From Amycolatopsis pithecellobii (GTDB taxonomy: Bacteria; Actinomycetota; Actinomycetes; Mycobacteriales; Pseudonocardiaceae): DNA of 64,000 bases. The notes under the pieces were generated by a model. It was not told where the DNA came from, did not search any database, and was given only the letters and a program-made list of their open reading frames with translations. The translations under genes were made by a program, and so were the position numbers. Numbering within the stretch: the first letter of the stretch is position 1; every line of letters begins with the position of its first letter. Positions 18,635-28,870 of this stretch are shown here, piece by piece. Location: contig NZ_WMBA01000006.1 of NCBI RefSeq assembly GCF_009707865.1, positions 62,001 through 126,000 on the forward strand, in the 5' to 3' direction.

Positions 18635-19360
18635 ATGCCGGATATCGACGAGACGGCCGAAATTCCCCGCAGGCCAGGCGGGCGCTTCGGCGACGTTCAC
18701 CCCCTCCCCGATCCCGACGATGTGGAGGAGGGCCTCAGCCCACGCCAGCAGCAGGTGCTGGAGGTCATCCGGGCCTGGGTCGACCGCTTCGGTTACCCGC
18801 CGAGCGTGCGGGAAATCGGCGAGGCGGTGGGTCTGACGTCGACGTCCTCGGTGTCGCACCAACTGCGCACGCTGCAGCGCAAGGGCTACCTGCGCCGGGA
18901 CGCGAACCGGCCACGGGCGGTCGGGGTGCTCACCGCCGCGGCCGAGCACGCGGCCCGGATCGGACGTTCCGAGGGTGACATGCCCAAACCGGCGTACGTT
19001 CCCGTCGTAGGCCGGATCGCGGCGGGCGGGCCGGTGCTCGCCGAGCAGGCGATCGAGGACGTGTTCCCTCTGCCGAAGGACATCATTGGCGAGGGCGAGG
19101 TGTTCCTGCTGAAGGTCACCGGTGACTCGATGATCGAGGCTGCGATCACCGATGGCGACTGGGTCGCGGTGCGCCAGCAGCCCACCGCGAACAACGGGGA
19201 GATCGTCGCCGCGATGATCGAGGGCGAGGCGACGGTGAAGACGTTCAAGCGCAAGGGTGGCCACGTCTGGCTGCTGCCGCACAACGTGGCGTACGAACCC
19301 ATCAACGGGGATGACGCCACCATTCTCGGCAAGGTGGTCGCGGTGCTGCGCCGGCTGTGA
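18635..19360 (+). CDS. lexA: LexA repressor
   Basis: LexA represses the SOS regulon and cleaves itself when RecA filaments form. In this 241-residue protein the winged helix spans about 34-100 ([21 protein letters not shown]), the cleavage site is Ala130-Gly131, and the catalytic pair is Ser165 (TGDSM) and Lys202 (ATVKTF). The start ATG follows GGGAGGCAGCACC. Two SOS boxes precede it in the spacer shared with the divergent LysM gene. Its last 30 bp are copied three times downstream in a tandem array. All functional residues are intact. Confidence 0.97.
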   Translation: MPDIDETAEIPRRPGGRFGDVHPLPDPDDVEEGLSPRQQQVLEVIRAWVDRFGYPPSVREIGEAVGLTSTSSVSHQLRTLQRKGYLRRDANRPRAVGVLTAAAEHAARIGRSEGDMPKPAYVPVVGRIAAGGPVLAEQAIEDVFPLPKDIIGEGEVFLLKVTGDSMIEAAITDGDWVAVRQQPTANNGEIVAAMIEGEATVKTFKRKGGHVWLLPHNVAYEPINGDDATILGKVVAVLRRL

Positions 19361-19745
19361 GAAAGCGCGGGTTCGGGAGCTGAGATGGCCGGGCGGTCAG
19401 GGTGGCGAAGGCGGGCGTCGCCACCACTTGACGGGGATGGCGCCACGATTCTCGGTGGGGTGGCGCCCTGCGGCGTCGGCTTGGGAATTGATTCGGGTAG
19501 CGGAATGGGAGGTGAGGCCGGGCAGGCAACGTGACGAAAGCGGCGTCGCTGGTACGCGACAGGTATAAACGTTGTGTCCCCGGCAAAGTGGTCGCTTTGC
19601 TGCATCAGCTGTCCGGAATCGGGCGGGTAACGGGGAGTTGAGGCGAGGACAGGCGGGCAACGTGGCAGAAGCGCGTGGGGCCGTTGGCGACCGATACGAC
19701 GTCACCGTCCTCGGCGAGGTCGTCGCCTTAGGTCGGCTAATGGAA
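19328..19745. repeat. Tandem array derived from the 3' end of lexA
   Basis: The lexA end segment GGCAAGGTGGTCGC (19328) recurs in diverged form at 19454, 19582 and 19713, giving periods of 126, 128 and 131 bp. The clearest copy is at 19582: GGCAAAGTGGTCGC, then TTGCTGCATCAGCTG for CTGCGCCGGCTGTGA. A second conserved piece of each unit is a G(A/G)G(C/T)TGAG-like segment followed by GGGCGGxxAxxGTGGC. No frame is open through the array. It fills the 447 bp between lexA and the next gene. Confidence 0.7.
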
Positions 19746-19807
19746 GCCGTGGCATCGCGGAAGTGAGGCGGTCCAAACTGGACAGTGCGGCGCGAACGAT
19801 GTCGCCA

Positions 19808-20827
19808 TCACTTGCGCGTCGAGCGGCGGCGGAGCTTCGTCCACGCGAACAAGCCGCCACCCGCCACGACGATCGCCAGTATCAGGGCCGGGGCCGCGCG
19901 GACGCCGGAGGAGCCACTGGAACCGGGGCTCGTCTCACCGCCCGCGGCCGGGGTGGCGTCCTCGACTGCTGGAGCGACAAGCGATGTCGCGCCTTTCACC
20001 GCGCGGATCGGCTGTCCGGTGCCTTCGCCACCGGAGAGCAGGGTGCCGTCCGGCTCGAAGGCCAGTGCTTCGCCTTGTTGTTCATCCGGCAGCGGCACCC
20101 GCACCGGTTCGCGTTTGAGCGCGGCAAGCACGTCACCGTCGGGCGCAGGGTACAAGTAGGCATCCGTGTAGGTACGCACGGCCACGACCTTGCCGTCCGC
20201 GCTCGAAGCCGCGCCGGTGACCAGCACGGAACCGAACCCGGCCACCGGACCGCCGGATGTTTTCGTGGGCTGCAAGCCGAGCGTGCCGACCTTCTCCAGC
20301 GGAGTGGGCCCTGGGCTCGACAACGCCGACGCCGGCCGGTAGATCCCGGAATCGCCGAGCGGCGTCTTCGTCAGCAGATTCGGCGTGCCCTGACGATCGA
20401 GCAGCAACGCCTCCACATCGTGCTGCCCATCGGGGTACGTGAGCCGGTAGAGCGTCGCTTTCCCTTGTGGCGTCAGGGCGATCAACGCGACGGTTTCTCG
20501 CTTCTTGTCGTTATCCCCGGTGTCCGAAAGCCATAACGTGCCGTCACCGGCGCGAGCCAGGTCCTCGACATCGAACGGGTCCAGCGAGTTCGTGATCACC
20601 CGCTGCACGGCACAGTCCCGGCCCAGTACGAACACCTGGACTTTCGTGCCACCGTCGTTGATGCCGTACCACCGCCGCCCGTCACTGACGAGCCCGGACA
20701 ACTCGGTGACCCGCTTGTCCGAGATCGTGCACACCGGCACCGGCGCTTCGGCCGCCGCGGCGGGTGCCGCGGACAGCGCAAAGCCGAACCCGAACACAGC
20801 GAACAGCGCAGCCCAACGCAACGTCAC
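19808..20827 (-). CDS. Secreted, membrane-anchored propeller-like protein of unknown function
   Basis: The protein of 339 residues has a signal peptide (hydrophobic run ending in SAAPAAAAEA), an extracellular domain with blade-like repeats (ELSGLVSDGRRWYGINDGG; FDVEDLARAGDGTLWLSDTGDND), a Ser/Gly/Pro linker and a C-terminal membrane helix followed by KLRRR. The repeats suggest a beta-propeller. It begins 20 bp after the hflX stop in the same direction, so it is probably co-transcribed. The GTG at 20827 (or 20830) is the likely start. No enzyme motif was found. Confidence 0.75.
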   Translation of the reverse strand: MTLRWAALFAVFGFGFALSAAPAAAAEAPVPVCTISDKRVTELSGLVSDGRRWYGINDGGTKVQVFVLGRDCAVQRVITNSLDPFDVEDLARAGDGTLWLSDTGDNDKKRETVALIALTPQGKATLYRLTYPDGQHDVEALLLDRQGTPNLLTKTPLGDSGIYRPASALSSPGPTPLEKVGTLGLQPTKTSGGPVAGFGSVLVTGAASSADGKVVAVRTYTDAYLYPAPDGDVLAALKREPVRVPLPDEQQGEALAFEPDGTLLSGGEGTGQPIRAVKGATSLVAPAVEDATPAAGGETSPGSSGSSGVRAAPALILAIVVAGGGLFAWTKLRRRSTRK

Positions 20828-20847
20828 CACGCCGACGTTACCGAGCG

Positions 20848-22281
20848 TCAGGCCGGCGAACCGTTCACGACATACGACTCCAACGCCGAAGCCAGGTCGG
20901 GACGGACCCGTGCGCACAACCGGGTGCCTTCCGGCAAGTGTTCCTCAGCCAGCACCTCACCGTCCGCATGAACTCGCGCGACCAGCTCGCCACGGGTATA
21001 CGGCACCAGCGCCTCGACCGTCATCTCCGGCCGCGGCAGCCGCTCGGCGAGCGACCCGACCAGCTCGGCAACGCCGGCACCGGTCCGCGCCGAGACCACC
21101 ACAGCGTCGGGCAGTGCATGCCGCAGGCGTACCAGGGACAGCTCATCGGCCGCGTCGGCTTTGTTGATCACGATCAACTCGGGCGGCAACGGACCCGAAC
21201 GACGCTCGTTGATCTCGGCGAGCACCTCGCGCACCGCCTTGACCTGCTCCTCGGGCCCCGGATCGGACCCGTCCACCACGTGCAGCAGCAGGTCGGCGTC
21301 GGCCGCCTCGTCCAGCGTCGAACGGAACGCGTCGATCAGCTGGTGCGGCAGGTGCCGCACGAACCCGACCGTGTCGGTCAGCGTGTACGTGCGCCCGTCC
21401 GGCGTCGCACTCCGTCGCGTTGTGGCGTCGAGCGTGGCGAACAGTGCGTCCTCGACCAGCACACCGGCGCCGGTGATGGCGTTGAGCAGGCTCGACTTGC
21501 CCGCGTTGGTGTAACCCACGATCGCGACGCTCGGTACGTCCCGCGCGAGCCGGCGGCCACGCTTGGTGTCCCGGATCGTGTCCATCGCGGCGATCTCGCG
21601 GCGCAGCTTGGCCACGCGCTTGTTGATCCGCCGCCGGTCGGTCTCGAGCTTCGTCTCACCGGGACCCCGCGTACCCACACCGCCGGTGGCGCCACCCGCA
21701 CGACCGCCGGCCTGCCGGGACAGCGATTCACCCCAGCCACGCAGCCGCGGGATGAGGTACTGCAGCTGCGCGAGCTCGACCTGCGCCTTGCCTTCCTTGG
21801 AACGGGCGTGCTGGGCGAAGATGTCCAGGATCAGCGCTGTCCGGTCGATCACTTTGACCTTGAGCTTGGCCTCCAGCTGGCGCAGCTGGCTGGGCGAGAG
21901 CTCACCGTCGCAGATCACCGTGTCCGCGCCCGTCGCGATGACCACCTCGGACAGCTCCCGGACCTTGCCGGAGCCGACGTAGGTGGCCGGGTCCGGTTTG
22001 ACCCGGCGCTGTACGAGACCCTCCAGCACCTGCGAACCTGCCGTCTCGGCCAGCCGGGCCAACTCGGCCAGAGAGGCTTCGGACTGTGCCGCGGTGCCGT
22101 CGGTCCACACGCCGACGAGCACGACTCGTTCCAGGCGCAGTTGCCGGTACTCGACCTCGGTGACGTCCGCCAGTTCGGTGGAAAGCCCGGCGACGCGCCG
22201 CAGCGAGGCGCGTTCCTCCAGCTCAAGCTCGCCGGCCGACGGGTCTTCGTCGAGGAAGTCTGTATGTGTCAGTTCTGTCAT
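20848..22281 (-). CDS. hflX: Ribosome-associated GTPase HflX
   Basis: HflX binds the 50S ribosomal subunit and splits stalled ribosomes. The 477-residue protein shows the HflX N-terminal domain, the signature GPGETKLETDRRRI and the GTPase motifs G1 (GYTNAGKSS), the switch region around LFATLDATTRR, G3 (DTVGFVRHLP) and G4 (NKAD). It lies in the conserved actinobacterial run hflX-dapF-miaA. The ATG at 22281 opens the frame within a 130-bp spacer to dapF. An Asp/Glu-rich N-terminal tail is family-typical. Confidence 0.95.
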   Translation of the reverse strand: MTELTHTDFLDEDPSAGELELEERASLRRVAGLSTELADVTEVEYRQLRLERVVLVGVWTDGTAAQSEASLAELARLAETAGSQVLEGLVQRRVKPDPATYVGSGKVRELSEVVIATGADTVICDGELSPSQLRQLEAKLKVKVIDRTALILDIFAQHARSKEGKAQVELAQLQYLIPRLRGWGESLSRQAGGRAGGATGGVGTRGPGETKLETDRRRINKRVAKLRREIAAMDTIRDTKRGRRLARDVPSVAIVGYTNAGKSSLLNAITGAGVLVEDALFATLDATTRRSATPDGRTYTLTDTVGFVRHLPHQLIDAFRSTLDEAADADLLLHVVDGSDPGPEEQVKAVREVLAEINERRSGPLPPELIVINKADAADELSLVRLRHALPDAVVVSARTGAGVAELVGSLAERLPRPEMTVEALVPYTRGELVARVHADGEVLAEEHLPEGTRLCARVRPDLASALESYVVNGSPA

Positions 22282-22411
22282 CGTCCTTCCATGGTCCCAC
22301 GGTTCGCGGGAGAAACCGAGCGGATTACCGGCTCAGCGTTCTCCTTGTAACCAGATGGGGCGCCGGCCGTATTCCGGACGCCGTTCGGGAGCACGGGTGG
22401 ACGGAAGCCGC

Positions 22412-23233
22412 CTACTTCTGAACGTCCCACCACGCGTCGAGCAGTTCGCCGCGGGCGACGAACTCCACGGGACCGGTCAGCGTGGCCTCGCCGCGCTTCA
22501 TCGACACGGTGACGCGACCGCCTGGAATGTCCACTGTGGACTCCCCTGTGTCGGTGCCGCCGAGGTGCAACGCGGCGGCCACCGCAGCGACGGTCCCCGT
22601 GCCACAGGACCGGGTCTCGCCGACGCCACGCTCGTACACGCGCATGCGCAGCGCACCTTCGCCGAGCGGGTTCACGAACTCCAGGTTCACACCCTCAGGG
22701 AAGAAATCCTCGTCGTAGCGCGGCTGTTCATGCAGATCCAGCTCCGCCACGTCATGGTCCACAATGGACACCAGATGCGGGTTGCCCACATCCACAGCGA
22801 CGCCGGAGAAGTTCTGTCCGTCGACAATCGCGACGGACGCACCGTTGATCGAAGCCTGCCCCATGTGCACAGTGACCGTGCCGTCCGGATGCACGAGCAC
22901 CCTTTTGTCACCGGCGCGGCTGCCGACAACGAATTCCGGCCCGGTGCTCAGCCCGCGATCGGCGAGATACCGCGCGAACACCCGCATCCCGTTGCCGCAC
23001 ATCTCCGCGAACGACCCGTCGGCATTGTGGTAGTCCATGAACCACTCGCCATCGGATGCCAACCCGAGCGCAGTGGACCGGACCACTCGCAGCACGCCGT
23101 CGGCGCCGAGCCCACGCTGGCGGTCGCACAGCGCGGCGACCCGGGCCGGCGTCAGTTCCAGCCGGCCGTCGGGGTCGGGCAGCAGCACGAAGTCGTTCTG
23201 CGTGCCGTGCCCTTTGAGAAACTCGATCGCCAC
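22412..23233 (-). CDS. dapF: Diaminopimelate epimerase
   Basis: The enzyme converts LL-diaminopimelate into the meso form used for lysine and peptidoglycan. Both catalytic cysteines are present: Cys79 in AEMCGNGMR and Cys210 in SCGTGTVAA, within a 273-residue protein of normal length. The start GTG at 23233 gives V/M-A-I-E-F-L-K-G-H-G, the usual N-terminus. It is 9 bp downstream of miaA, so the two are likely co-transcribed. Confidence 0.96.
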   Translation of the reverse strand: MAIEFLKGHGTQNDFVLLPDPDGRLELTPARVAALCDRQRGLGADGVLRVVRSTALGLASDGEWFMDYHNADGSFAEMCGNGMRVFARYLADRGLSTGPEFVVGSRAGDKRVLVHPDGTVTVHMGQASINGASVAIVDGQNFSGVAVDVGNPHLVSIVDHDVAELDLHEQPRYDEDFFPEGVNLEFVNPLGEGALRMRVYERGVGETRSCGTGTVAAVAAALHLGGTDTGESTVDIPGGRVTVSMKRGEATLTGPVEFVARGELLDAWWDVQK

Positions 23234-23242
23234 GCACTCAGA

Positions 23243-24145
23243 CTACTGGCACAGCACGGAACGCACTCGCGCGGCTACGTCGTGATCGTTTCCGTTGAAC
23301 CACACGATCCTCGCGTCCCGCCGGAACCAGGATCGTTGCCTGCGAACGAATCGACGCGTCGCCTGCTTCGTCGCGGCTGCCGCGGCGGCGAAATCCCCCG
23401 CACCGTCCAGTTCCGCGAGCACTTGCTGATACCCCAGGGCGCGCGAAGCCGTCTTTCCTTCGCGCAGTCCCCGTTCGGCGAGCGCCCGCACCTCATCGAC
23501 GAGCCCCGCCGCGAACATCCGCTCGACGCGCAGATCGACCCGCTTGTCGAGTTCTTCCGGTTCCCGGTCGATCCCGATGAGCACCGTCTCGTAGCGTGGC
23601 GGGCCCGGTTTCGGCATGTTCGCGGAAAATGGTTCGCCAGTGAGCTCGATGACCTCCAGCGCGCGCACGATCCGCCGCGTATTGGACGGCAGGATCACCG
23701 ACGCCGCAGCGGGATCCAGCCGGGCGAGCCGTTCGTGCATCACCGCGGCCCCGGCTTCGGCCGCTTCGGCTTCGAGCCGGGTACGGACAGCCGGATCGGT
23801 GCCGGGGAAACGCAAATCGTCAAGCACCGCCTGGACGTACAGGCCCGAACCGCCCACGAGGATCGGCACCTTGCCTTCGGTGCGTAGCCGTTCGATGACC
23901 GCCCTCGCGTCGCGCTGGTAGGCCGCGACCGACGCCGCCTCGGTCACGTCGAGCACGTCGAGCAAATGGTGCGGGATGCCGCGGCGCTCCGCGACGGTCA
24001 TTTTCGCCGTACCGATATCCATCCCGCGATACAGCTGCATCGCGTCGGCGTTGACGACCTCGCCGCCCAACTCGATGGCGAGGGTGACGGCGAGATCGGA
24101 CTTCCCGGTCGCGGTCGGGCCGACCACGGCGATCGGCCGGTTCAC
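23243..24145 (-). CDS. miaA: tRNA dimethylallyltransferase
   Basis: MiaA adds a dimethylallyl group to A37 of tRNAs that read UNN codons; MiaB, also in this window, then methylthiolates the product. The P-loop GPTATGKS is at residues 9-16, and the DSRQ-like segment appears as [17 protein letters not shown]. The GTG at 24145 overlaps the stop of the upstream gene as GTGA, which decides the start and suggests coupled translation. The length is 300 residues, normal for the family. Confidence 0.95.
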   Translation of the reverse strand: MNRPIAVVGPTATGKSDLAVTLAIELGGEVVNADAMQLYRGMDIGTAKMTVAERRGIPHHLLDVLDVTEAASVAAYQRDARAVIERLRTEGKVPILVGGSGLYVQAVLDDLRFPGTDPAVRTRLEAEAAEAGAAVMHERLARLDPAAASVILPSNTRRIVRALEVIELTGEPFSANMPKPGPPRYETVLIGIDREPEELDKRVDLRVERMFAAGLVDEVRALAERGLREGKTASRALGYQQVLAELDGAGDFAAAAAATKQATRRFVRRQRSWFRRDARIVWFNGNDHDVAARVRSVLCQ

Positions 24146-24807
24146 TCCCGCTCCCACACCGCGACGTGGTAGGCGACGCCGAACGGCGCCGCGGAGTACA
24201 ACAGTTCCGCGTGCCAGTCCCCGCCCGTTCCGGCCAGTACCTGCCACGGGACGCGGCCGCCTGCACCGAGCTCGCCGGCCAGCTCGGGGTCGAGCCCCAG
24301 CAACGCATCGCCGTCGGCCTTCGCGAGTGCCTTCGCGACCGCATCGTCGAACGCTGGTGCTCGCTCGTCCTCGCTACCTGGGGACCCCGGGCCGTGCCGG
24401 TTCGAGCCGTCGCCAAGGATCAGCAGGTCACCGGTCAGTTCCTGGCCCACCTGCGCACAATCCTCGGCTTTCGAGGTGCTGGCCACCAACCGCACCTCAA
24501 CCGACTCCGCACCCGCCTGTTCCCGCAGCCAGCCCGCGATCAGGGCGGGCAGCGGCAGGTCACGCGACGTTGCACCGGCTGACAGTGCCACCCGCTCGTC
24601 GATCCCGTAACCACGGAAGGTCCCGGCGGCATCCGGGCCGATGACCTCGTCGTGGTCATGCCCGCCGACAGCCGTCCAAACCGGGCCCAGTCTGCACACG
24701 GCGGCGACGCACGTGTCACGGAGAGTGGCCAGGTGCGGGTCGGGTCCGGGGGAAAGCCGTGGTAGCAACAGCGGCGGCTGTGGTACCACGACGGCACGCC
24801 TGATCAC
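24142..24807 (-). CDS. Rv2728c-like protein, class III extradiol dioxygenase-like fold
   Basis: A 221-residue protein found next to miaA in many actinobacteria, as Rv2728c is in mycobacteria. It begins [13 protein letters not shown], a start typical of LigB/MEMO-like proteins, and contains [12 protein letters not shown], where LigB-type enzymes place active-site His. Whether the metal site is complete is unclear. It overlaps miaA by 4 bp (GTGA). Function is unknown. Confidence 0.78.
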   Translation of the reverse strand: MIRRAVVVPQPPLLLPRLSPGPDPHLATLRDTCVAAVCRLGPVWTAVGGHDHDEVIGPDAAGTFRGYGIDERVALSAGATSRDLPLPALIAGWLREQAGAESVEVRLVASTSKAEDCAQVGQELTGDLLILGDGSNRHGPGSPGSEDERAPAFDDAVAKALAKADGDALLGLDPELAGELGAGGRVPWQVLAGTGGDWHAELLYSAAPFGVAYHVAVWERE

Positions 24808-25018
24808 ACTGGTCGAGATTACCGGGCCGGTGTGAGCACACCGTTGCCACAGGCGGCCACAATAGAATCACCCGTCCGACGACCACACCGAGTACCGCAA
24901 GCCGTGCTGAACTGCTTGAATGCGGCGTGGGGATCGAAGTTGTCCCCTTGCACTACCCGGCCCCACCCCGGTGGGGCGCCCGCCACCAGGCGGGCTGACA
25001 GGCGATAAGGAGCCTGCG

Positions 25019-26329
25019 ATGGCCGACGAGAACCAGCCCGGCGTACCCGCACCACACAAGATGCCGCTGCCGCACCCGCCTGGCGGTCACGACCGCCCGG
25101 TGCCGCCGGCCGAGCCCAACCCGTCGCGGTGGGGCCGGGTGGACGACGAAGGCAATGTCTACGTGCGCACCTCGGACGGCGAACGCACGGTGGGAGTCTG
25201 GCAGGCAGGCACGCCGGAGGAGGGCCTGCTGCACTACGCGCGCCGGTTCGACGACCTCCGCACCGAGGTCGAGTTGCTCGCGACACGGCTGAGCTCGGGC
25301 GCCGGTGACCCCAAGCACGCGCTCGCGACCGCGAGCCAGCTGCGCGACAGCCTGCCGGAAGCCGCCGTTGTCGGTGACCTCGCGGCCCTCGGTGCCCAGC
25401 TCGACCGGATCGTCGAACAGGCCGAGGGTGCGCTGGCGAACGCGAAGCAGGAGCGCGAGCAGGCCAGGTCGGCCGCGATCGGGCGCAAGCAGGCGCTCGC
25501 CGAGGAAGCCGAGCAGATCGCCGCGGAATCCACCCAGTGGAAGGCTGCCGGGGACCGGTTGCGGGCGATCCTCGACGAGTGGAAAACGGTCAAGGGTGTC
25601 GACCGCAAGACCGACGACGAGCTGTGGAAACGGTTCTCCAAGGCGCGGGAGGCGTTCAACCGCCGTCGCGGGTCGCATTTCGCCGAGCTGGACAAGCAGC
25701 GCGCCGCCGCGAAGGGCCGCAAGGAGGAGCTGATCGCGGAGGCGGAGTCGCTGGTCGACTCATCGGACTGGGGTCCTACGGCGGGGCGGTACAAGGAGCT
25801 GATGGCCGAGTGGAAGGCAGCCGGCCGCGCGCCGAAGGAGACCGACGACGCGCTGTGGCAACGATTCCGGGCGGCACAGGACAAGTTCTTCGCCCGCCGG
25901 TCGGCGGTGTACTCCGAACGTGATGCCGAGTTCGCGGCGAACGCCACGCGCAAGGAGGAGCTCCTGACCGAGGCCGAGAAAATCGACCCGGCGGCGAACC
26001 TGGACGCGGCGAAGGCACAGCTGCGGCGGATCCAGGAGCAGTGGGACGAGATCGGCAAGGTGCCGCGGGAGCGGATCCGCGAGCTCGACGGGCGGCTCAA
26101 GACGGTGTCGGACCGGATCCGGGAGGTCGAGGACAGCCGGTGGCGGCGCACCGACCCGGAGGCGCAGGCGCGTGTGGACCAGTTCCGCGAGCGGGTGCAC
26201 CAGTTCGAGGCGCAGGCGGAGAAGGCCCGCGCCGCGGGTGACGAGCGGCGCGCGAAGAAGGCGGATGAGCAGGCCGCACAGTGGCGTGAGTGGATGGAAG
26301 CCGCGGAACGCGCCGTCGCCGATCGGTGA
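25019..26329 (+). CDS. DUF349 coiled-coil protein (Rv2731-like)
   Basis: The protein of 436 residues has an N-terminal Pro-rich stretch (about 1-40), a short globular segment containing WGRVDDEGNVYVRT, and then three DUF349 repeats with the pattern WK-x(n)-DxxLWxRFxxAxxxFxxRR (near 180-250, 255-320 and 330-395). It is highly charged and mostly helical. DUF349 proteins are widespread; in mycobacteria the homologue lies next to miaB. The ATG at 25019 follows AAGGAG. No enzymatic motif is present; a role as a nucleic-acid or ribosome-associated scaffold is only a guess. Confidence 0.85.
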   Translation: MADENQPGVPAPHKMPLPHPPGGHDRPVPPAEPNPSRWGRVDDEGNVYVRTSDGERTVGVWQAGTPEEGLLHYARRFDDLRTEVELLATRLSSGAGDPKHALATASQLRDSLPEAAVVGDLAALGAQLDRIVEQAEGALANAKQEREQARSAAIGRKQALAEEAEQIAAESTQWKAAGDRLRAILDEWKTVKGVDRKTDDELWKRFSKAREAFNRRRGSHFAELDKQRAAAKGRKEELIAEAESLVDSSDWGPTAGRYKELMAEWKAAGRAPKETDDALWQRFRAAQDKFFARRSAVYSERDAEFAANATRKEELLTEAEKIDPAANLDAAKAQLRRIQEQWDEIGKVPRERIRELDGRLKTVSDRIREVEDSRWRRTDPEAQARVDQFRERVHQFEAQAEKARAAGDERRAKKADEQAAQWREWMEAAERAVADR

Positions 26330-26810
26330 GTCCGCGGCCGTTCGGAGCCACAGCCGGGGCTGCCGGTCGGTGAGCCGCGAGTCGGCGGACCCGCGCTGCG
26401 GCCCGGGCGGGCGCCGGCTGGGCAACGCCGCGTCACCGACCCGTGAGTCCGCTCCCATCGAAGCAGCGCCGGGGGTAGCCGGTCGGTGAATCGCGAGTAG
26501 GCCGGACCTGCGCTGCGGTGGAGCGGGACCGGCTGGGCAAGGCGGCGTCGCTGATCCGTGAGTCCGCGGCCGTTCGGAGCCAGAGCCGAAGGGTGCCGGT
26601 CGGTGAATCGCGAGTCGGCGGACCCGCGCTGCGGCCCGGGTGGGCGCCGGCTGGGCAACGCCGCGTCACCAACCCGTGAGTCCGCTCCCATCGAAGCAGC
26701 GCCGGGGATAGCCGGTCGGTGAGCCGCCAGCAGGCCGGACCCGCGCGAGGGCGGAGTCGATGTCGGCTGGGCAACGCCGCGTCGCCGGCCGGTGAGTCGC
26801 GGGTCCTGGA
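26321..26810. repeat. Tandem array derived from the 3' end of the DUF349 gene
   Basis: The gene-end segment with (C/G)GTGAGTCCGC recurs with GTGAG at 26326, 26443, 26558, 26676 and 26792, giving periods of 117, 115, 118 and 116 bp. Each copy is preceded by GGGCAACGCCGCGTC or a close variant. Copies 1 and 3 share GGCCGTTCGGAGCCA, and copies 2 and 4 share CCCATCGAAGCAGCGCCGGG, so the array grew as a dimer of about 233 bp. The first copy is the stop region of the gene itself. The array fills most of the 567-bp spacer. Confidence 0.85.
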
Positions 26811-26896
26811 GGAAGCGGCGCCGATACGCGGTCACCTATCGGGGCCCCGGCGGGATCGGGCAAACCGGGTCAGGAAACCGGAAACATCGAACCGCG

Positions 26897-27358
26897 TCAG
26901 GTGCGAGAGAAGGCTGTGCGCATCCAGTTGGCGGCCAGCAGGATGATCGCCGCCAGTGCGATGATCATGCCGATACCCGGGCCGTTGCCGGCGGCGCCGT
27001 TCGCGCCCGAGGACTGTTGCGACCAGACCGCGAGCAGGCCGTCGACCGAGGAGAACCAGCCGCCCATGGCGCAGACCCACGTCAGCCACCAGCGCCGGGT
27101 GGCCAGCGTGAGCACGGAGCACAGCACTCCGATCCCCGTCGAGGTGATGGCGAACAGCTGCGGGATCGCCCCGCCGTCACCGAACAGCACCTGCCAGCCG
27201 ACATGGTCGCCCACCCACGGCAGCAGCTGCCCCACGAGCAACACGAACACCAGCACCGAGATGATGAATCCCCGCCGCCCCAGTTCCACCGTGCGGGAAA
27301 CCTTGGCGCCGATCGCGTCGACGTCCTCGGCAAGCCGCCGCACATCGTTGTCGCTCAT
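26897..27358 (-). CDS. Conserved membrane protein (Rv2732c-like)
   Basis: A 153-residue protein with about four membrane helices ([70 protein letters not shown]). The ATG at 27358 overlaps the miaB stop as ATGA, so translation is coupled and the start is fixed. A small membrane-protein gene lies next to miaB in mycobacteria as well. Function is unknown. Confidence 0.82.
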   Translation of the reverse strand: MSDNDVRRLAEDVDAIGAKVSRTVELGRRGFIISVLVFVLLVGQLLPWVGDHVGWQVLFGDGGAIPQLFAITSTGIGVLCSVLTLATRRWWLTWVCAMGGWFSSVDGLLAVWSQQSSGANGAAGNGPGIGMIIALAAIILLAANWMRTAFSRT

Positions 27359-28836
27359 GAGCAACCACCCGTCACCGCCGCGGGCGCACCGAACGACGGC
27401 AGGCCAAGGCTGACCCCGTCGGTTTTCGGTCGCAGCCCGGCCGCCACGTTGTCACCCGCCCGCGTCCGCCGGTGGGTCAGCACGTCCCCGTCCGCCACCA
27501 GATGGTGTGGCGCGCCGTAGGTGATCACGGTCTCCACCACGTCCCCAGGTCGCACGTCGCGATCCACGGCGGGTCCGGTCGGCGTGAAGTGCACCAGCCT
27601 GCCGTCGCGGGCACGGCCGCTCATCCGGTGCGTCTCGGCGTCCTTACGACCCTCGCCCGTCGCGACAAGCAGCTCCACCTTGTGCCCCACGAGCTTCTTG
27701 TTCTCCTGCCACGCGATGTCGTTCTGCAACTCGACCAGCCGGTCGTAGCGCTCCTGCACGACCTGCTTCGGCAGCTGACCCGGCATGTCCGCGGCCGGCG
27801 TGCCCGGCCGCTTCGAGTACTGGAACGTGAAAGCGCTGGAGAACCGGGCCTGCCGCACGACATCGAGCGTCGCCTCGAAGTCCTCTTCGGTCTCGCCGGG
27901 GAAGCCGACGATGATGTCCGTGGTGATCGCCGCATCCGGCATCACCGCCCGCACCTTGTCCAAAATGGACAGATAGCGGCTCGACCGGTAGGACCGCCGC
28001 ATCTCCTTGAGGATCCGGTCCGAACCGGACTGCAACGGCATGTGCAGCTGGTGGCACACGTTCGGCGTCTCGGCCATCGCGTCGATCACGTCGTCGGTGA
28101 ACGCGGCCGGATGCGGCGAGGTGAACCGGACGCGCTCGAGACCGTCGATGCTTCCGGTGGCGCGCAACAGTTTCGAGAACGCCTGCCGGTCACCGAACTC
28201 GACGCCGTAGGAGTTGACGTTCTGACCGAGCAGCGTCACCTCGAGCACGCCCTCGGCGACGAGCGCCTCCACTTCGGCGAGCACCTCACCCGGACGGCGG
28301 TCGCGTTCCTTACCCCGCAACGAAGGAACGATGCAGAACGTGCAGGTGTTGTTGCAGCCCACCGAAATCGACACCCAGCCCGAGTAGGCCGAATCGCGGC
28401 GGGCGGGCAGCGTCGAGGGGAACGTCTCCAGCGATTCGAGGATCTCCACCTCAGCCTCGGCGTTGTGCCGGGCGCGTTCGAGCAGCACCGGCAGCGACCC
28501 GAGGTTGTGCGTGCCGAACACGACGTCGACCCAGGGCGCGCGTTTGACGATTTCACCACGGTCCTTCTGCGCGAGGCAGCCACCGACCGCGATCTGCATG
28601 TCCGGGTTCGCGTCCTTCGCCGGACGCAGGTGCCCGAGCGTGCCGTAGAGCTTGTTGTCCGCGTTCTCCCGCACCGCGCACGTGTTGAAGACGACGAGGT
28701 CCGGCGCGCCGCCCTCGGGGGCCGGCACGTAGCCCGCTTCCTCCAGCTGCCCGGCAAGGCGCTCGGAGTCGTGCACGTTCATCTGACAGCCGAACGTGCG
28801 GATTTGGTAGGTTTTGCCGACCTCTGCCGTAGTCAT
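27355..28836 (-). CDS. miaB: tRNA-2-methylthio-N6-dimethylallyladenosine synthase
   Basis: MiaB is a radical-SAM enzyme with two [4Fe-4S] clusters that methylthiolates i6A37 in tRNA. The N-terminal cluster ligands are Cys17 (TFGCQMN), Cys52 (NTCAV) and Cys86 (GGCLAQ). The radical-SAM motif CNNTCTFC gives Cys160, 164 and 167. A TRAM domain follows at about 380-450. At 493 residues it is normal in length. The short C-terminal extension overlaps the next gene by 4 bp. Confidence 0.96.
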   Translation of the reverse strand: MTTAEVGKTYQIRTFGCQMNVHDSERLAGQLEEAGYVPAPEGGAPDLVVFNTCAVRENADNKLYGTLGHLRPAKDANPDMQIAVGGCLAQKDRGEIVKRAPWVDVVFGTHNLGSLPVLLERARHNAEAEVEILESLETFPSTLPARRDSAYSGWVSISVGCNNTCTFCIVPSLRGKERDRRPGEVLAEVEALVAEGVLEVTLLGQNVNSYGVEFGDRQAFSKLLRATGSIDGLERVRFTSPHPAAFTDDVIDAMAETPNVCHQLHMPLQSGSDRILKEMRRSYRSSRYLSILDKVRAVMPDAAITTDIIVGFPGETEEDFEATLDVVRQARFSSAFTFQYSKRPGTPAADMPGQLPKQVVQERYDRLVELQNDIAWQENKKLVGHKVELLVATGEGRKDAETHRMSGRARDGRLVHFTPTGPAVDRDVRPGDVVETVITYGAPHHLVADGDVLTHRRTRAGDNVAAGLRPKTDGVSLGLPSFGAPAAVTGGCS

Positions 28837-28870
28837 CGACTACCAGGGTAAACCTGGCCCGTTCCGCCGT

